DNA of 64,000 nucleotides from Leptolyngbya sp. O-77 (lineage in GTDB: Bacteria; Cyanobacteriota; Cyanobacteriia; Elainellales; Elainellaceae). This document shows, in pieces, positions 33,140 through 42,206 of the stretch (position 1 is its first letter; each line of letters begins with the position of its first letter). The stretch covers positions 1,153,001 to 1,217,000 of the forward strand of contig NZ_AP017367.1 in assembly GCF_001548395.1 (NCBI RefSeq), given 5' to 3'. The position numbers and the translations under genes are program-made. The notes under the pieces were generated by a model. It had not been told where the DNA came from, did not search any database, and worked only from the letters and a program-made list of their open reading frames with translations.

Positions 33140-35776
33140 CTAGTTTTCCTCAAAGGCGATCGCCACCGGAACAGGCGCAGCATCGGGCACTGCATCGGGG
33201 TCAAAGATCGGCGGCGTGCCATTGCGGGTTTTGGTGAGTCGCTGGAGGTGACTAAAGACCTTGCGGGCGTTGGTTTCGTTGCCTTGCTCAGCGAAGAGTT
33301 CGAGGGCTTGCTGCAAATCGGCGATCGCCCCAGCGGGGTTGCTGGCACGGGCCAGCCCCCGATAGTAATAGGGGGTGGGCACCTGGGGGGCAAGCTGGAT
33401 GGCGGCGGCGTAGTCGCGAAAAGCAGATTTGATTTCGCCCAGCTTTTGCGCGGCCAGCCCCCGGAAGAAGTAGATCATGGCGCAGTTGGGCTGGATGGTG
33501 AGGGCGTTGGTAAAGTCGGCGATCGCCCCGATCAGGTCGCCCTGCTCTGAGCGCAGATAGCCCCGGTTGCAATGGGCATCCATCTGGTTGCGGTCGAGTT
33601 GGAGGGCGGTGCTAAAGTCGGCGATCGCCTGCTGCCGCTCTCCCAGCTCATCGTGACACAGCCCGCGCAGATTCCACACTAGCGCCTGATCGGGGCGAAT
33701 GCGTAAAATTTGCTCCACATCGCTGAGGGCCCCCTGCGGGTCGCCTAGCTCATAGCGCGTCACGGCCCGATTCCAGTGAGATTGCACATCGGTGGGGTGC
33801 AGCACCGGATTTTCAAACCGCTGCGTCAACTGTTGCACGGTGGCAGGGTCGCTAGTCCGCAGTTTGAGTTCTAGATGGGGAATGCCCAGGTCGTCTACCA
33901 GCGACTCATCCAGCCCCAGCACGGCGTAGCGATCGTCTGATACCAGAAAATTTTCCCGTGTTCCCAAAATCTTGAACTGAAACTGGCTGGGAAACTGCCG
34001 CTTCAGTTCCAGCAGGTTTTGCAGCGTCTCTTGCAGGCTGCGGGCTTGCTCAGACGGGGCGTGCCATCGCTGCACCATCGCGCTGAGAAAGCGGGGCAAA
34101 TCCTGGTCAGCGCTGTAGCACCAGCCGATTTCCAGCTGCCGACCCTGGGCCAGAAAATCGTGCAAACGGCGCACCATTGGGCGATCGATCGGGCACTGGC
34201 TCGACCAAGGCAGCGTTATCAACAGGCGATCGCCCGTGGTATCCAGCGCTTGCTCCAGCACCAGCCGACTGTTGGGCACATCGAGCAGCGCCGCCGCCGT
34301 GAACTCGTCATACAGCGCCGGGTGCAGGGCTGTGGCCGCATCGGCGGCGGCGGGCGGGCCGCCGCGAAAATCCAGGACAAACTCGTAGCGTGGCCCCGTT
34401 GGATAGGTGCGGAGGTGCTGGTTTAGCTCTTGCAGCACGCCCAACACCGTTGCCTCCATCTGCATCTGAAAGGTGCCGCCTGTGGGGAGCGATCGCAACT
34501 GCTGGCTGATGCGCTGTAGCTCTTGCCGGAGCATGGCTTCGACTTGGGCCTTAAACAGCGCTTCGGCAGTTTCGGTTGAGTCGGCCGGGTCAGCGCTGGG
34601 AGCCAGAGCCACAGGGCGATCGCCTGTCTCCGCATGATTTCCAGCCATCAAATCTTGCAGCTGCTGGCTGATGATCCGTAGTTCTGCTTGCAGCGCTTGC
34701 TCCACCTGCGCTTGAAATTCCTGCTGCTGCTGCAAGGCGCTGACTTGGCCCACCAGTCCGCTGAAATCTCGCTGAGGAACTAGATCGCCCACCACCCGCA
34801 GCAGCCGAGCAATTTCTCGCCGCAAAGAGGTTGGATCAAAGGGGGGCGGCAGATTTTCCACCTGCTGGCTCAGGTGATTGACCTGCTGCTGGAGCGAGTG
34901 TAGCGTTTCGCGGCTAGGCTGGTCGCGCAGTTGTTGGGTCAGGTCTTGCACCTTGCGCCGCAGCAGTTCCTCGGCCCGCGCCTGCGCGTCCTGCTGCTCA
35001 TGAAGCGACTGCATTTCAGTCACCAGTGCCGTCCAGTCGCGCCGGGGCACTAGATCGGACACCACACGAATCAGTTCGGATACTTCCTGGCGCAGCGTGC
35101 TGGCATCGAAGGGCGGCGGCAAGGCCTGAAACTGGCGATTCAGCCGATTGATTTGCTCTTGTAGCGTGTTGAGCGCAGGGCGCGTCTGGTCGCTAAAGAC
35201 TTGCAGGCTGGTTTGCAGATGGGCAGTGTCGGAGCGAATCTGGGCGATCGCCGTTTCCAGATCCTCGACCCGGTGCGAACTAGACAGGTCGTGCAGCCGT
35301 TCGGTGATATGCACCATGTCGTCGCAAAGCTGGCTATATTGGTCGCGCAGCCGCCGCACCTCGCCGCGCACGCTGCCCAGGTCGCCCGCCTCCAGCGCAT
35401 CCAGCCGAATTTGCAGATCTTGCTGCAAGGTTTTCAGGTCAGCCGCAAAGGCCTCCGAGGCTTCCCGGCTTTTCACCAGCATGGATTTTTTCAGGCTGCC
35501 CATCATCTCCGGCGTGGGCAGTGAGCCAATCTGCTGATTCAGCAGTTCCACATGCATCGAGAGGCGCTTTTCAATTTCGTCGATGGCAACACCGACCTGA
35601 TTTTGCATGGATTGCTCAAATCGACTGCGGTTGGCCAGATTGAGCAACACCAGCAGCGAAATTGGCGCAGAGGTGTAGACCAGTTGTGATGTGGTGAAAG
35701 AAGCGACGGAACCCACGCCCAAGCCCACCAGCGATGCATACTCCGCCAGATCCAGCCAGTGATATTTCTTACTCAC
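33140..35776 (-). CDS. Membrane-linked coiled-coil protein with PLD-like and TPR regions
   Basis: An 878-residue protein. A weak hydrophobic segment near 10-45 (YASLVGLGVGSVASFTTSQLVYTSAPISLLVLLNLANRS) is followed by some 400 residues of coiled coil in which a block recurs: LNRQFQALPPPFDASTLRQEVSELIRVVSDLVPRRDW and LSQQVENLPPPFDPTSLRREIARLLRVVGDLVPQRDF. Residues 465-660 look like a phospholipase-D-like domain without the HKD motif (ILITLPWSSQC, FQFKILGTRENFLVSDDRYAVLGLDESLV). Residues 667-830 hold four to five TPR units (WNRAVTRYELGDPQGALSDVEQILRIRPDQ). A role as a membrane scaffold is plausible but inferred. It converges with fabI across an 85-bp gap. Confidence 0.8.
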   Translation of the reverse strand: MSKKYHWLDLAEYASLVGLGVGSVASFTTSQLVYTSAPISLLVLLNLANRSRFEQSMQNQVGVAIDEIEKRLSMHVELLNQQIGSLPTPEMMGSLKKSMLVKSREASEAFAADLKTLQQDLQIRLDALEAGDLGSVRGEVRRLRDQYSQLCDDMVHITERLHDLSSSHRVEDLETAIAQIRSDTAHLQTSLQVFSDQTRPALNTLQEQINRLNRQFQALPPPFDASTLRQEVSELIRVVSDLVPRRDWTALVTEMQSLHEQQDAQARAEELLRRKVQDLTQQLRDQPSRETLHSLQQQVNHLSQQVENLPPPFDPTSLRREIARLLRVVGDLVPQRDFSGLVGQVSALQQQQEFQAQVEQALQAELRIISQQLQDLMAGNHAETGDRPVALAPSADPADSTETAEALFKAQVEAMLRQELQRISQQLRSLPTGGTFQMQMEATVLGVLQELNQHLRTYPTGPRYEFVLDFRGGPPAAADAATALHPALYDEFTAAALLDVPNSRLVLEQALDTTGDRLLITLPWSSQCPIDRPMVRRLHDFLAQGRQLEIGWCYSADQDLPRFLSAMVQRWHAPSEQARSLQETLQNLLELKRQFPSQFQFKILGTRENFLVSDDRYAVLGLDESLVDDLGIPHLELKLRTSDPATVQQLTQRFENPVLHPTDVQSHWNRAVTRYELGDPQGALSDVEQILRIRPDQALVWNLRGLCHDELGERQQAIADFSTALQLDRNQMDAHCNRGYLRSEQGDLIGAIADFTNALTIQPNCAMIYFFRGLAAQKLGEIKSAFRDYAAAIQLAPQVPTPYYYRGLARASNPAGAIADLQQALELFAEQGNETNARKVFSHLQRLTKTRNGTPPIFDPDAVPDAAPVPVAIAFEEN

Positions 35777-36107
35777 GCTTTGCCCCTTAATGCTGTCAAA
35801 TCTTGCTAGGAAATCCTGCCAGAAAACCTTGCTAGCCCGGTGCGATCGCCCTTCAGCTAAACTGCCGCGATCAGCCGCGAGCAGCCGTCACAAGGCGAAT
35901 CGTCCCAAAACAGTGTGTAATATTTTCCTTCTTCCGCTGTGGGTCGCTGGGATCAGGAAACCTGACACACCTTGAAGCAATTTAGGAATTCGCAAGTCTT
36001 GAGGGGCTGGAGGCGGAGGGGCAAGAGAAGGGCGCGATTCTCTTGAAGGTCATCCCCTAAAGAGACAAGCAGTAGACCGATGCTCCTTAATTTTTGCTTG
36101 CCTGCCT
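35777..36107. other. Non-coding gap
   Basis: About 330 bp between the start of the coiled-coil/TPR gene and the end of the VOC gene. Short words CTTGCTAGG/CTTGCTAGCC repeat at 35804 and 35828. GCAGCCG/GCCGCGATCAGCCGCGAG words cluster near 35866-35885. No gene or clear terminator was recognised. Confidence 0.45.
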
Positions 36108-36542
36108 TCAGCCTGCCGTATCTCCAATCTGGGCAAACTCTGCCTGCCCAAAAATCGCGCTGGCGTGGCGATAAAACTTAAACTCCATCAAGTTATGGAA
36201 GGGGTCCTCTAGAAAAAATGTGCGGTGTTCCAGCGGCGTGCCGACGAAGCGCTCCTTGGGCGGCTGATAGAAGGAGAGTCCCTGGCGCTGCGATCGCTCT
36301 AAAAGGGCTTCCCAATCGGCCTCGTCGGTAAAAATCACGCCAAAGTGCCGGGGATATACGCCACGCTGGGGCATCAGCGGTTCGTAGGCCAGGTGCGCTA
36401 CGATCTGATGTCCGTAGAGGTTCATAATCACCGAGCTGGCGTTTTCGCGGCCGATCTCGCAGCCCAGCCCATCGGCATAATAGGCTTTGGCTTCGGCCAG
36501 ATCACTCACCGGAAACGCTAGATGAAAGAGAGTGGTTGCCAT
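36108..36542 (-). CDS. VOC-family (glyoxalase/dioxygenase superfamily) protein
   Basis: About 144 residues from ATG 36542 (MATTLFHLAFPVSDLAEAKAYYADGLG); an upstream ATG at 36614 only adds a doubtful tail. The vicinal-oxygen-chelate fold is indicated by two beta-alpha-beta-beta-beta modules: FHLAFPVSDLAEAKAYYADGLGCEIG and HFGVIFTDEADWEALLERSQRQGLSFY, ending TFFLEDPFHNLMEFKFYRH. The His in the first motif, the His in RHFGV and the Glu in MEFK are in the metal-ligand positions of the superfamily. The substrate is unknown. The gene appears alone. Confidence 0.83.
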   Translation of the reverse strand: MATTLFHLAFPVSDLAEAKAYYADGLGCEIGRENASSVIMNLYGHQIVAHLAYEPLMPQRGVYPRHFGVIFTDEADWEALLERSQRQGLSFYQPPKERFVGTPLEHRTFFLEDPFHNLMEFKFYRHASAIFGQAEFAQIGDTAG

Positions 36543-37009
36543 AATGCTTTGCGGGGGAGTTGCAAACGGTAAGAGACAGCGCCAGGGTTGGAACGCAATT
36601 ACAGATGCGATCACTGACGCTGAGATACTGAACTTTAATCTCAGATGCTAAATTAACATCTTGCTCAAAGCCCCGTCCGGTTAGCGCTTTACCATAACCC
36701 CACTGCTTTTATCTTTCCAATACGGAAAGGCGATCGCCCCTTGGCTGTTGGCAATCTCAACGCAGATTGAAAGCGCGGGTTGAAATTGCCAACATTCGGA
36801 GCTAAGTGCAAAACGCCTCGTTCGCCCTACTCACAGCACACGTCAAACTCAGCCTGATCAAAGCGCAGAAGTATTAAAGCGCACTCACCACAGGCTTAAT
36901 CTTGGCGATCGCTTCAACGGGTGCTGAGACTGCCGCTGAGACTGGCGCTGTTTCGATACTTGGCAGATAGGCTTTCAATAAAACAAGCGAATCGTGGGCT
37001 GATGGCTAT
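36543..37009. other. Intergenic region with a 15-bp inverted repeat
   Basis: GTTGGCAATCTCAAC (36747-36761) pairs with GTTGAAATTGCCAAC (36779-36793), 14 of 15, with a 17-nt loop. Position downstream of the epimerase pseudogene would allow a terminator, but the T run is missing. The rest is AT-richer than the genome and holds no gene. The words GCTGAGACTG(C/G)CGCTG are repeated at 36922-36950. Confidence 0.5.
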
Positions 37010-38444
37010 CTAGCGTTGCCCCCGTCCCAACTGAAGGTACTCAGGATCAGTGCCCCAGTTCAGCACCTTCGAGAGCAACTCAATGGGTGTTTGGGAATAG
37101 ATGGAGCAAGCAACCTTCATAATACATTCAGCAAGGGCTTGCTTGATTTGGCTATCGGCACTTGTAGGGTCATTGAGAACCTTCCGCACAGCAGCCAACT
37201 CAGCTTCTAGACGCTCAAAACAGCAGGGCAAAACAGGAGTCACAATAAAGTCACCAGAGGCATCAACTCGACTCGACACTTTTTCGATCGCGTTGACTAA
37301 TAAGTTGAACGCTGAGGGATCGTCCCAATCTACATTGCCCCGAAAGAAGCCCTCTTCATAGCCGACTGGCGAACCCTGAAAATAAATTGGAATGTTCTTT
37401 CCAGATTGCAGGATCTTGTATAAAGCAACCTCTAGGGTTTCAACCGGCCAGCCCAGATTTCGACAGACCAAAAATTCCAGATTTCTGGGCTTAGCAACCA
37501 CGAGACTGTTAAGCAGTAGGCTGACCGCCTCATGGACATTTTGACCACAAACATACTTATCGGGCGCATGAATGTTGACAATTTTCCCGCGTTTGACTTG
37601 CTGGTCAAATTGCTCACAGGCTGCGCTATTATCCAGCATGTGAGTAAACCTCACCATGCCATAGACAGTTGAACCGGATTGAGCCGCCTGATCAAAAAGC
37701 CATTCACACACCTTTTTGGTGGCTGCATAGACTTCTCCAGTAACATAGCGTGATGCTTTGCCCGTAGAGGAGAATATGCACTTTTCGACCCCATACTTTT
37801 CACAAAACTGAATTACATTATGGGTTCCCATAATATTCGTTGAAACAGCATCCCTAACACGCTGCTCTGCCATTCCAGGGAGGCGTATGGCTGCCAGATG
37901 AAATACGAGGTCGGGCTTTTTCTTGGAGGAAAACCTTCTCTAGTCTATTCTGATCTCTAATATCAACGTCATAGAATGTGAATTGTTTCAACGAAATCAC
38001 CCTCCTTGTTTGGAGAAGATGATTCATCCGCAGTAGATCCAGGCAAACAATTTTCTCAGGCTCAAAGGTTTTCAATTCCTGGATCAGTTGACTGCCGACG
38101 CAGCCATTTCCACCAGTCACCAGAATACGCCGCCCCTTGACCTGCTCTGCGACCAGATCTCGATAGCAGTGAACCCGGCGATTCCATGCATCTGCGAAGG
38201 GATCTTCCCTCAGTTGTCCAGCTGCTTGATAGACCTTCGTGAGTTCTTGTGTCAAGCTTGCTAGCTGGTTTAAGACTTGTTCATCCTCAGGTTCAGGAGA
38301 ACCAGCGGGGACAAGCATCTTAATTTCATTGATAATCTCGACTCTTGATCTTAAAGAAGGTTTTGTACTGCTGCCCAAACTCAGGCATTTTTCGGGTGCT
38401 TCATTCGTTTCCAAAGCGAAACCCTGATCTACCGATGTCAGCAT
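37010..38444 (-). pseudogene. Nucleoside-diphosphate-sugar epimerase/dehydratase (polysaccharide biosynthesis), frameshifted
   Basis: Two overlapping frames make one gene. The upstream frame (38615 or better ATG 38444 to 37854) carries the Rossmann loop RRILVTGGNGCVGSQLIQEL and then YDVDIRDQNRLEKVFLQEK. After that the protein reading falls out of frame. Adding one base of slippage restores EKPDLVFHLAAIRLPGMAEQ, which continues in the second frame (37873-37010) with TNIMGTHNVIQFCEKYGVEKCIFSSTGKA and the active-site VYAATKK (YxxxK). The cause is a fifth A in an A run (T5 at 37917-37921 on the plus strand). It is an extended SDR of the FlaA1/CapD kind. Either a recent mutation, a sequencing error or slippage explains it. 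The first 57 codons upstream look non-coding. Confidence 0.8.
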
Positions 38445-38766
38445 AGCCAAAGAGTTCCTTGAATGAGTAGTTAGGCGTAGATTCCCTGTCTTCTTGACCT
38501 CGAACGTTCCGCGCAACAGACATGCCGCCGTCCGACAGATGTTGTAAAAATATGATCCTGATAACAAAGACTTTATAGAGATGCTCTTAGGGGTGGGGCA
38601 ACGGTTCTTGTTCAAAAATTATTAGCTTCACTCTTGATAAACGCATCCGTGTGGTGCAGATGAATGCGAATCTTTACGGAGAAAACTGAAATTATGAAGC
38701 TTCAGTGATCGTCTGCCTTAACAAAAGTCAATATGGTGTAAATAAATAAAAGACTATGAAAAAGCC
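38445..38766. other. AT-rich upstream region interrupted by the insertion sequence
   Basis: About 320 bp between the probable epimerase start and the IS end. Beyond 38616 it is very AT-rich and ends with GAAAAAGCC, the left copy of the target duplication. The native promoter of the epimerase gene may have been separated from its upstream sequence by the IS. Confidence 0.5.
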
Positions 38767-38815
38767 CAGAAGTGTTGAATCCAGATAGAAAACTTTACAT
38801 TTTAGCTTACAAGAG

Positions 38816-39780
38816 TCATACGAGTGTTTCGGGCAGCAGATCGTAGCTCCAATGAACCATTGAGCAGCGACGGCTCAGTTCCAGTTGTAAATACCGAAAC
38901 TTGTCGAGCAATTCACTGCCATAGAATGCTGGAATTTCGATTAACAATAAGATTAAATACGTGATGAGCACCATATAAATCTGAATACTCACCCCATTCA
39001 CATTCTTGGTGATGAGACGATGAGCTTTAAGTGCATCTTGAGAAACTTCCATAACACCTCAATTTGCCAACGATGCCGATAGGTATCACTGATTTCTTCG
39101 TCGCTCATCTCATTGACATTAGTTGCCAGACGAAACTCGCTCCGACTCTCCAAATCACAGAACCAAACCACGCGGTAACGGTCGTGGTCAAGTTCAGTCT
39201 TCATATTGTTCTTGATTCGCACCACAAACTTTGTTTGAGTGAGACTCATTTGGTCGAGAAATTCCCAGCTTGCGAAGCCTCTATCCATGATGCCGATGCC
39301 GTTTTCGGGAATCATCGTGCTAATCGAATCGGCAAACTTTGCATCATGTCCTTGCCCAAAATGAATCAAGCATTCACTCGAATATCCTTGCTCTAAGTTG
39401 ATTCCATTCAGTAATTTAACTTGGTGATATCCTTGCAGCCAAAATAGCTTGCTGGTAAGTGTAACGATGGTTGAATCAATCGGAAAAAGTATCTGAGCCG
39501 CGGTCGGCTGTTTGCGCTTTACTTGCTCAATCAACTGTGCATAGATTCGACAAAAGTGCCCATCCGTTCGAGTTTTGCAAGCTTTAGAAAAGGTGGATAT
39601 ATCGACCTCAACACCTGTACGATTTAGGCGGTAAAATAAGTCTCTCATGCTGGTTAAGCCCTTGTCCAACACAAAGGTCAACCAGATTTCAAAGAACAAG
39701 CGCGAGTTCAAAACGGGATAGTCATGCGGACAAAGCTGCATCAAGATCGATTTGACAAGCTTCGGAAATGAGGCTATCAT
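38816..39780 (-). pseudogene. IS4-family DDE transposase, frameshifted near the C-terminus
   Basis: The main frame (39780-38998) encodes 260 residues with the DDE core: PIDSTIVTL (first Asp), NGIGIMDRGFASWEF (second Asp) and YRHRWQIEVLWKFLKMHLK, the YREK signature (Y-x2-R-x3-E-x6-K) of IS4 transposases. The frame then shifts: KLIVSSPRM and stop, while the normal continuation RLITKNVNGVSIQIYMVLITYLILLL is in the next frame (39052-38816). A single missing base around 39021 (expected CGATCGAG on plus, seen CGATGAG) explains both. The full product would be about 320 residues. Its activity depends on whether the frameshift is real. Confidence 0.82.
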
Positions 39781-39804
39781 CAGGCATCATTTTTTGTTTA
39801 CTAG

Positions 39805-39836
39805 GGGACAGAATACTGCATTCTGTCCCTTTTTTT
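39805..39836 (+). terminator. Intrinsic terminator hairpin inside the IS right end
   Basis: GGGACAGAAT (39805-39814), loop ACTGC, ATTCTGTCCC (39820-39829), then seven T. This is a textbook Rho-independent terminator on the plus strand. It would stop antisense transcripts leaving the element and, as an inverted structure, could also hamper reading of external transcripts into the transposase. Confidence 0.8.
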
Positions 39837-39875
39837 CGTCGCTTAATCTATCTTTCAACACTTCTGGAAAAAGCC

Positions 39876-40411
39876 GGAATCATAAAGCTTTTACAATTGA
39901 TTCTTGAAATAGCATGGGCACTCATCGATTGTGTCGATTCTCGATTTTGAATCTGTGATTCTGGATTGTTAGTCCCGTATCTGTTGGGGCTTCCAGTAAT
40001 TTCATTGGTGCAGCGCGATCGCCCATCCTGCTTGAGCTTGGTAAAGAAGCGTCCACTTACAGAGCGTGTTTTATATAGTGTTCTGTATAGCGCTTTACCG
40101 GATTCACGCGGCATCCGTCAGGGTGCGATTTTAAGGCATTGCACAGCGTGTGGCGTTGGCTTAGCATCCCGCTGTAGCTGATAGCTGAAATATCGTTTAT
40201 CCAAGCTCCTTTGAGTGATAAGTAGATGAACTACTCCAAATTTAAGGAGGCGTTCTCGCTAAACCTCTTGCTCTCGATGGGTGACTCGTTTTCTTAAATC
40301 GCAGCACAAGGTTTTGACGGCTTTCAGTACACGCGAACTCTATTCCAGGCTGTCCTTTGCTACAGTAAGCCTTAGAGATTGAGTCTGTTGTCTTTTCGCA
40401 ACGCTTCGTGC
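39876..40411. other. Gap between the insertion sequence and the helicase gene
   Basis: No coding frame is credible. The sequence directly right of the IS (GGAATCATAAAGCTTTTACAA) should once have been continuous with GACTATGAAAAAGCC on the left. Short GATTCT/GATTGT words repeat at 39898-39965. GTGTTTTATATAGTG and TTCTGTATAGCGC near 40064-40090 resemble each other. Function unknown. Confidence 0.45.
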
Positions 40412-42008
40412 ATGACTGCCCAAAACGCGACCGCTCCCACGCCGCCGACGCTGCGCCCCTATCAGGTGCAGTTGATTAAGGATCTCTACAACAAGCTGGG
40501 CGAGGGCTATAAGCGCGTGGCGGTGATTGCTGGAACAGGTGCAGGAAAAACGGTGATTGCGGGGCAAATTTGCGCCCATGCGGAGGCGCGGGGCTGTCGG
40601 CTGCTGTTTTTGGTGCATCTGGATGTACTCGTAGGGCAGACCTACGATAAGATGCGGGCCTTTGGGCTACACTGCGGCTTTATCAAAGCGGGCTGGAAAG
40701 AAGACCCGACTGCACCGATCCAGATTGCCAGCGTGCAAACCATGACCAAGCGCCACTGGTGGAAAAAGTGGCACGCCGATGTGGTGCTGTTTGACGAGGC
40801 GCATACGACGGTCTTTAGCCAGGTGGGGCAGCAGGTGCTTTACAAAACCCATCCCAATGCGGTGCATCTGGCGCTGACGGCGACTCCATATCGCCTGGGC
40901 AAGTCGCAACTGGGCGACCATATGGAAACGCTGGTGGCCTCGCCCGTGCCATCGGTGCTGCAAAAGATGGGCTATCTTGCGCCGATGAAGTATTACGGTC
41001 TGTCGGCGGAGCATCAGATCGACCTGTCGGGTGTGGGCACGGTGGCGGGCGACTATGACGAGCGGGCACTGAAAAATGCGTGCGATCGCCCCGAATTAGT
41101 CGAACGCATTGTCGAAGAATGGCTGCGGCTGGTGCCCGACAAGCGGACGATCGCCTTTTGCGTAGATGTAGAACACGCCCGGCACGTTGCCGATGCGTTT
41201 AACCAGGCAAATGTTCCAGCGGCAACGGTGGACGGTGAAACGCCGATTAAGGATCGTCAGAAGCTCTACGCCGACCTGCGCGACGGGCACATTCTGGTGC
41301 TGACTTCCTGCAACGTGATCAGCATTGGCTTTGACGAGCCGAGCGTAGAGGTGGGGCTGCTGCTGCGGCCCACCTCAGTCGCGGGCGCTGCACCACCAGC
41401 AGATTGGGCGCGTCATGCGAATTGCGCCGCATACGGGCAAGCTGCACGGCACGATTCTCGACCAGGCGGGCAATTTGGCGCGGCTGGGCTTTCCCGAAGA
41501 CATCCAGTTCTATCACCTGCCTACAAAAGAAGACCCCGAAGGCACAGGCATCGGCAGCGCCCCGACAAAGCAGTGCCCCGGCTGCGGGCGGATTGTGCCG
41601 ATTTTTTTGATGACCTGCCCCGATTGCAAGCACGAATGGCGAGACGAAAGCCAGGTATGTCTGGATGACCTGGAAGAGGTGCTGAGCGACGAACAGGTGC
41701 AAATGCTCCAGGAACAGGAAATGCTGAGGTTTTTCCACGCCCAGCGCAAGCGCACGTATCAGGAAGGGGCGGCCCCGTCGTGGAGCGATCGCCGCTTTTT
41801 TGAGAAATTCAACTGTATGCCTAAGGATGCCTGGTGCCTCGGCTCGATTTTCGGCCCAGCACCCACCCTAGACGACAAGCACAACTACAAGCATTATTTG
41901 ATGCGCGTTGCCCAGCGCCAGGGCAAGTCGATCGCCTGGGTGATCAGCGAGTTTCAAAAAGAGTTTGGCACGCACGGCTGGGAAGCGATTTTTTTGAAAA
42001 ACGCTTGA
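40412..42008 (+). pseudogene. SF2 DEAD/DEAH-box helicase with C-terminal zinc ribbon, frameshifted
   Basis: The first frame (ATG 40412; open from 40379) holds LRPYQVQLIKDLYNKL, GTGAGKTVIAG (Walker A), VLFDEAHTTVF (DEAH), LALTATPYRLG (motif III) and VLTSCNVISIGFDEPSVEVGLLLRPT. It then goes wrong (SVAGAAPPADW). In the second frame (to 42008) the expected continuation is intact: QSRALHHQQIGRVMRIAPHTGK (motif VI), a Cys4 zinc ribbon (CPGCG ... CPDCKHEW) and a helical C-terminal domain. One additional T at about 41375 accounts for the break. The protein resembles type III restriction/RAD25-like SF2 ATPases found singly in cyanobacteria. No nuclease or methylase is adjacent. It may be a sequencing error or a true pseudogene. 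Confidence 0.82.
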
Positions 42009-42075
42009 GTTGCTTTTGATACGCCGAAATGCAAGAAGCAGACAGCCAGTAGCCCCCACCGCTGTCTGCTCCTGC

Positions 42076-42097
42076 GAGAGTGATCGGAGTCACTCTC
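42076..42097. terminator. Weak stem-loop after the helicase
   Basis: GAGAGTGA (42076-42083) pairs with TCACTCTC (42090-42097) around a six-base loop. It is about 70 bp past the helicase stop. The T tract is poor, so termination is uncertain. Confidence 0.3.
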
Positions 42098-42206
42098 CCG
42101 TTTAGAATAAACGGTCTGGCTCAAAATGGTGTGAAAGCAACCATTGATTTTTCAAAAGAAATATGAGGAAGTTTGAGGTTATGCAACCTTGTCCCTCAGT
42201 TACTCA

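Larger units (their letters stand above)
38767..39866. mobile_element. Insertion sequence of the IS4 type, 1,100 bp
   Basis: CAGAAGTGTTGAA (38767-38779) is repeated exactly inverted as TTCAACACTTCTG (39854-39866). Outside both ends lies the 9-bp direct repeat GAAAAAGCC (38758-38766 and 39867-39875), the target duplication. Nine bp is typical for IS10/IS50-like members of the IS4 group. One transposase frame on the minus strand fills the element, and a strong hairpin lies near the right end. Confidence 0.9.
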
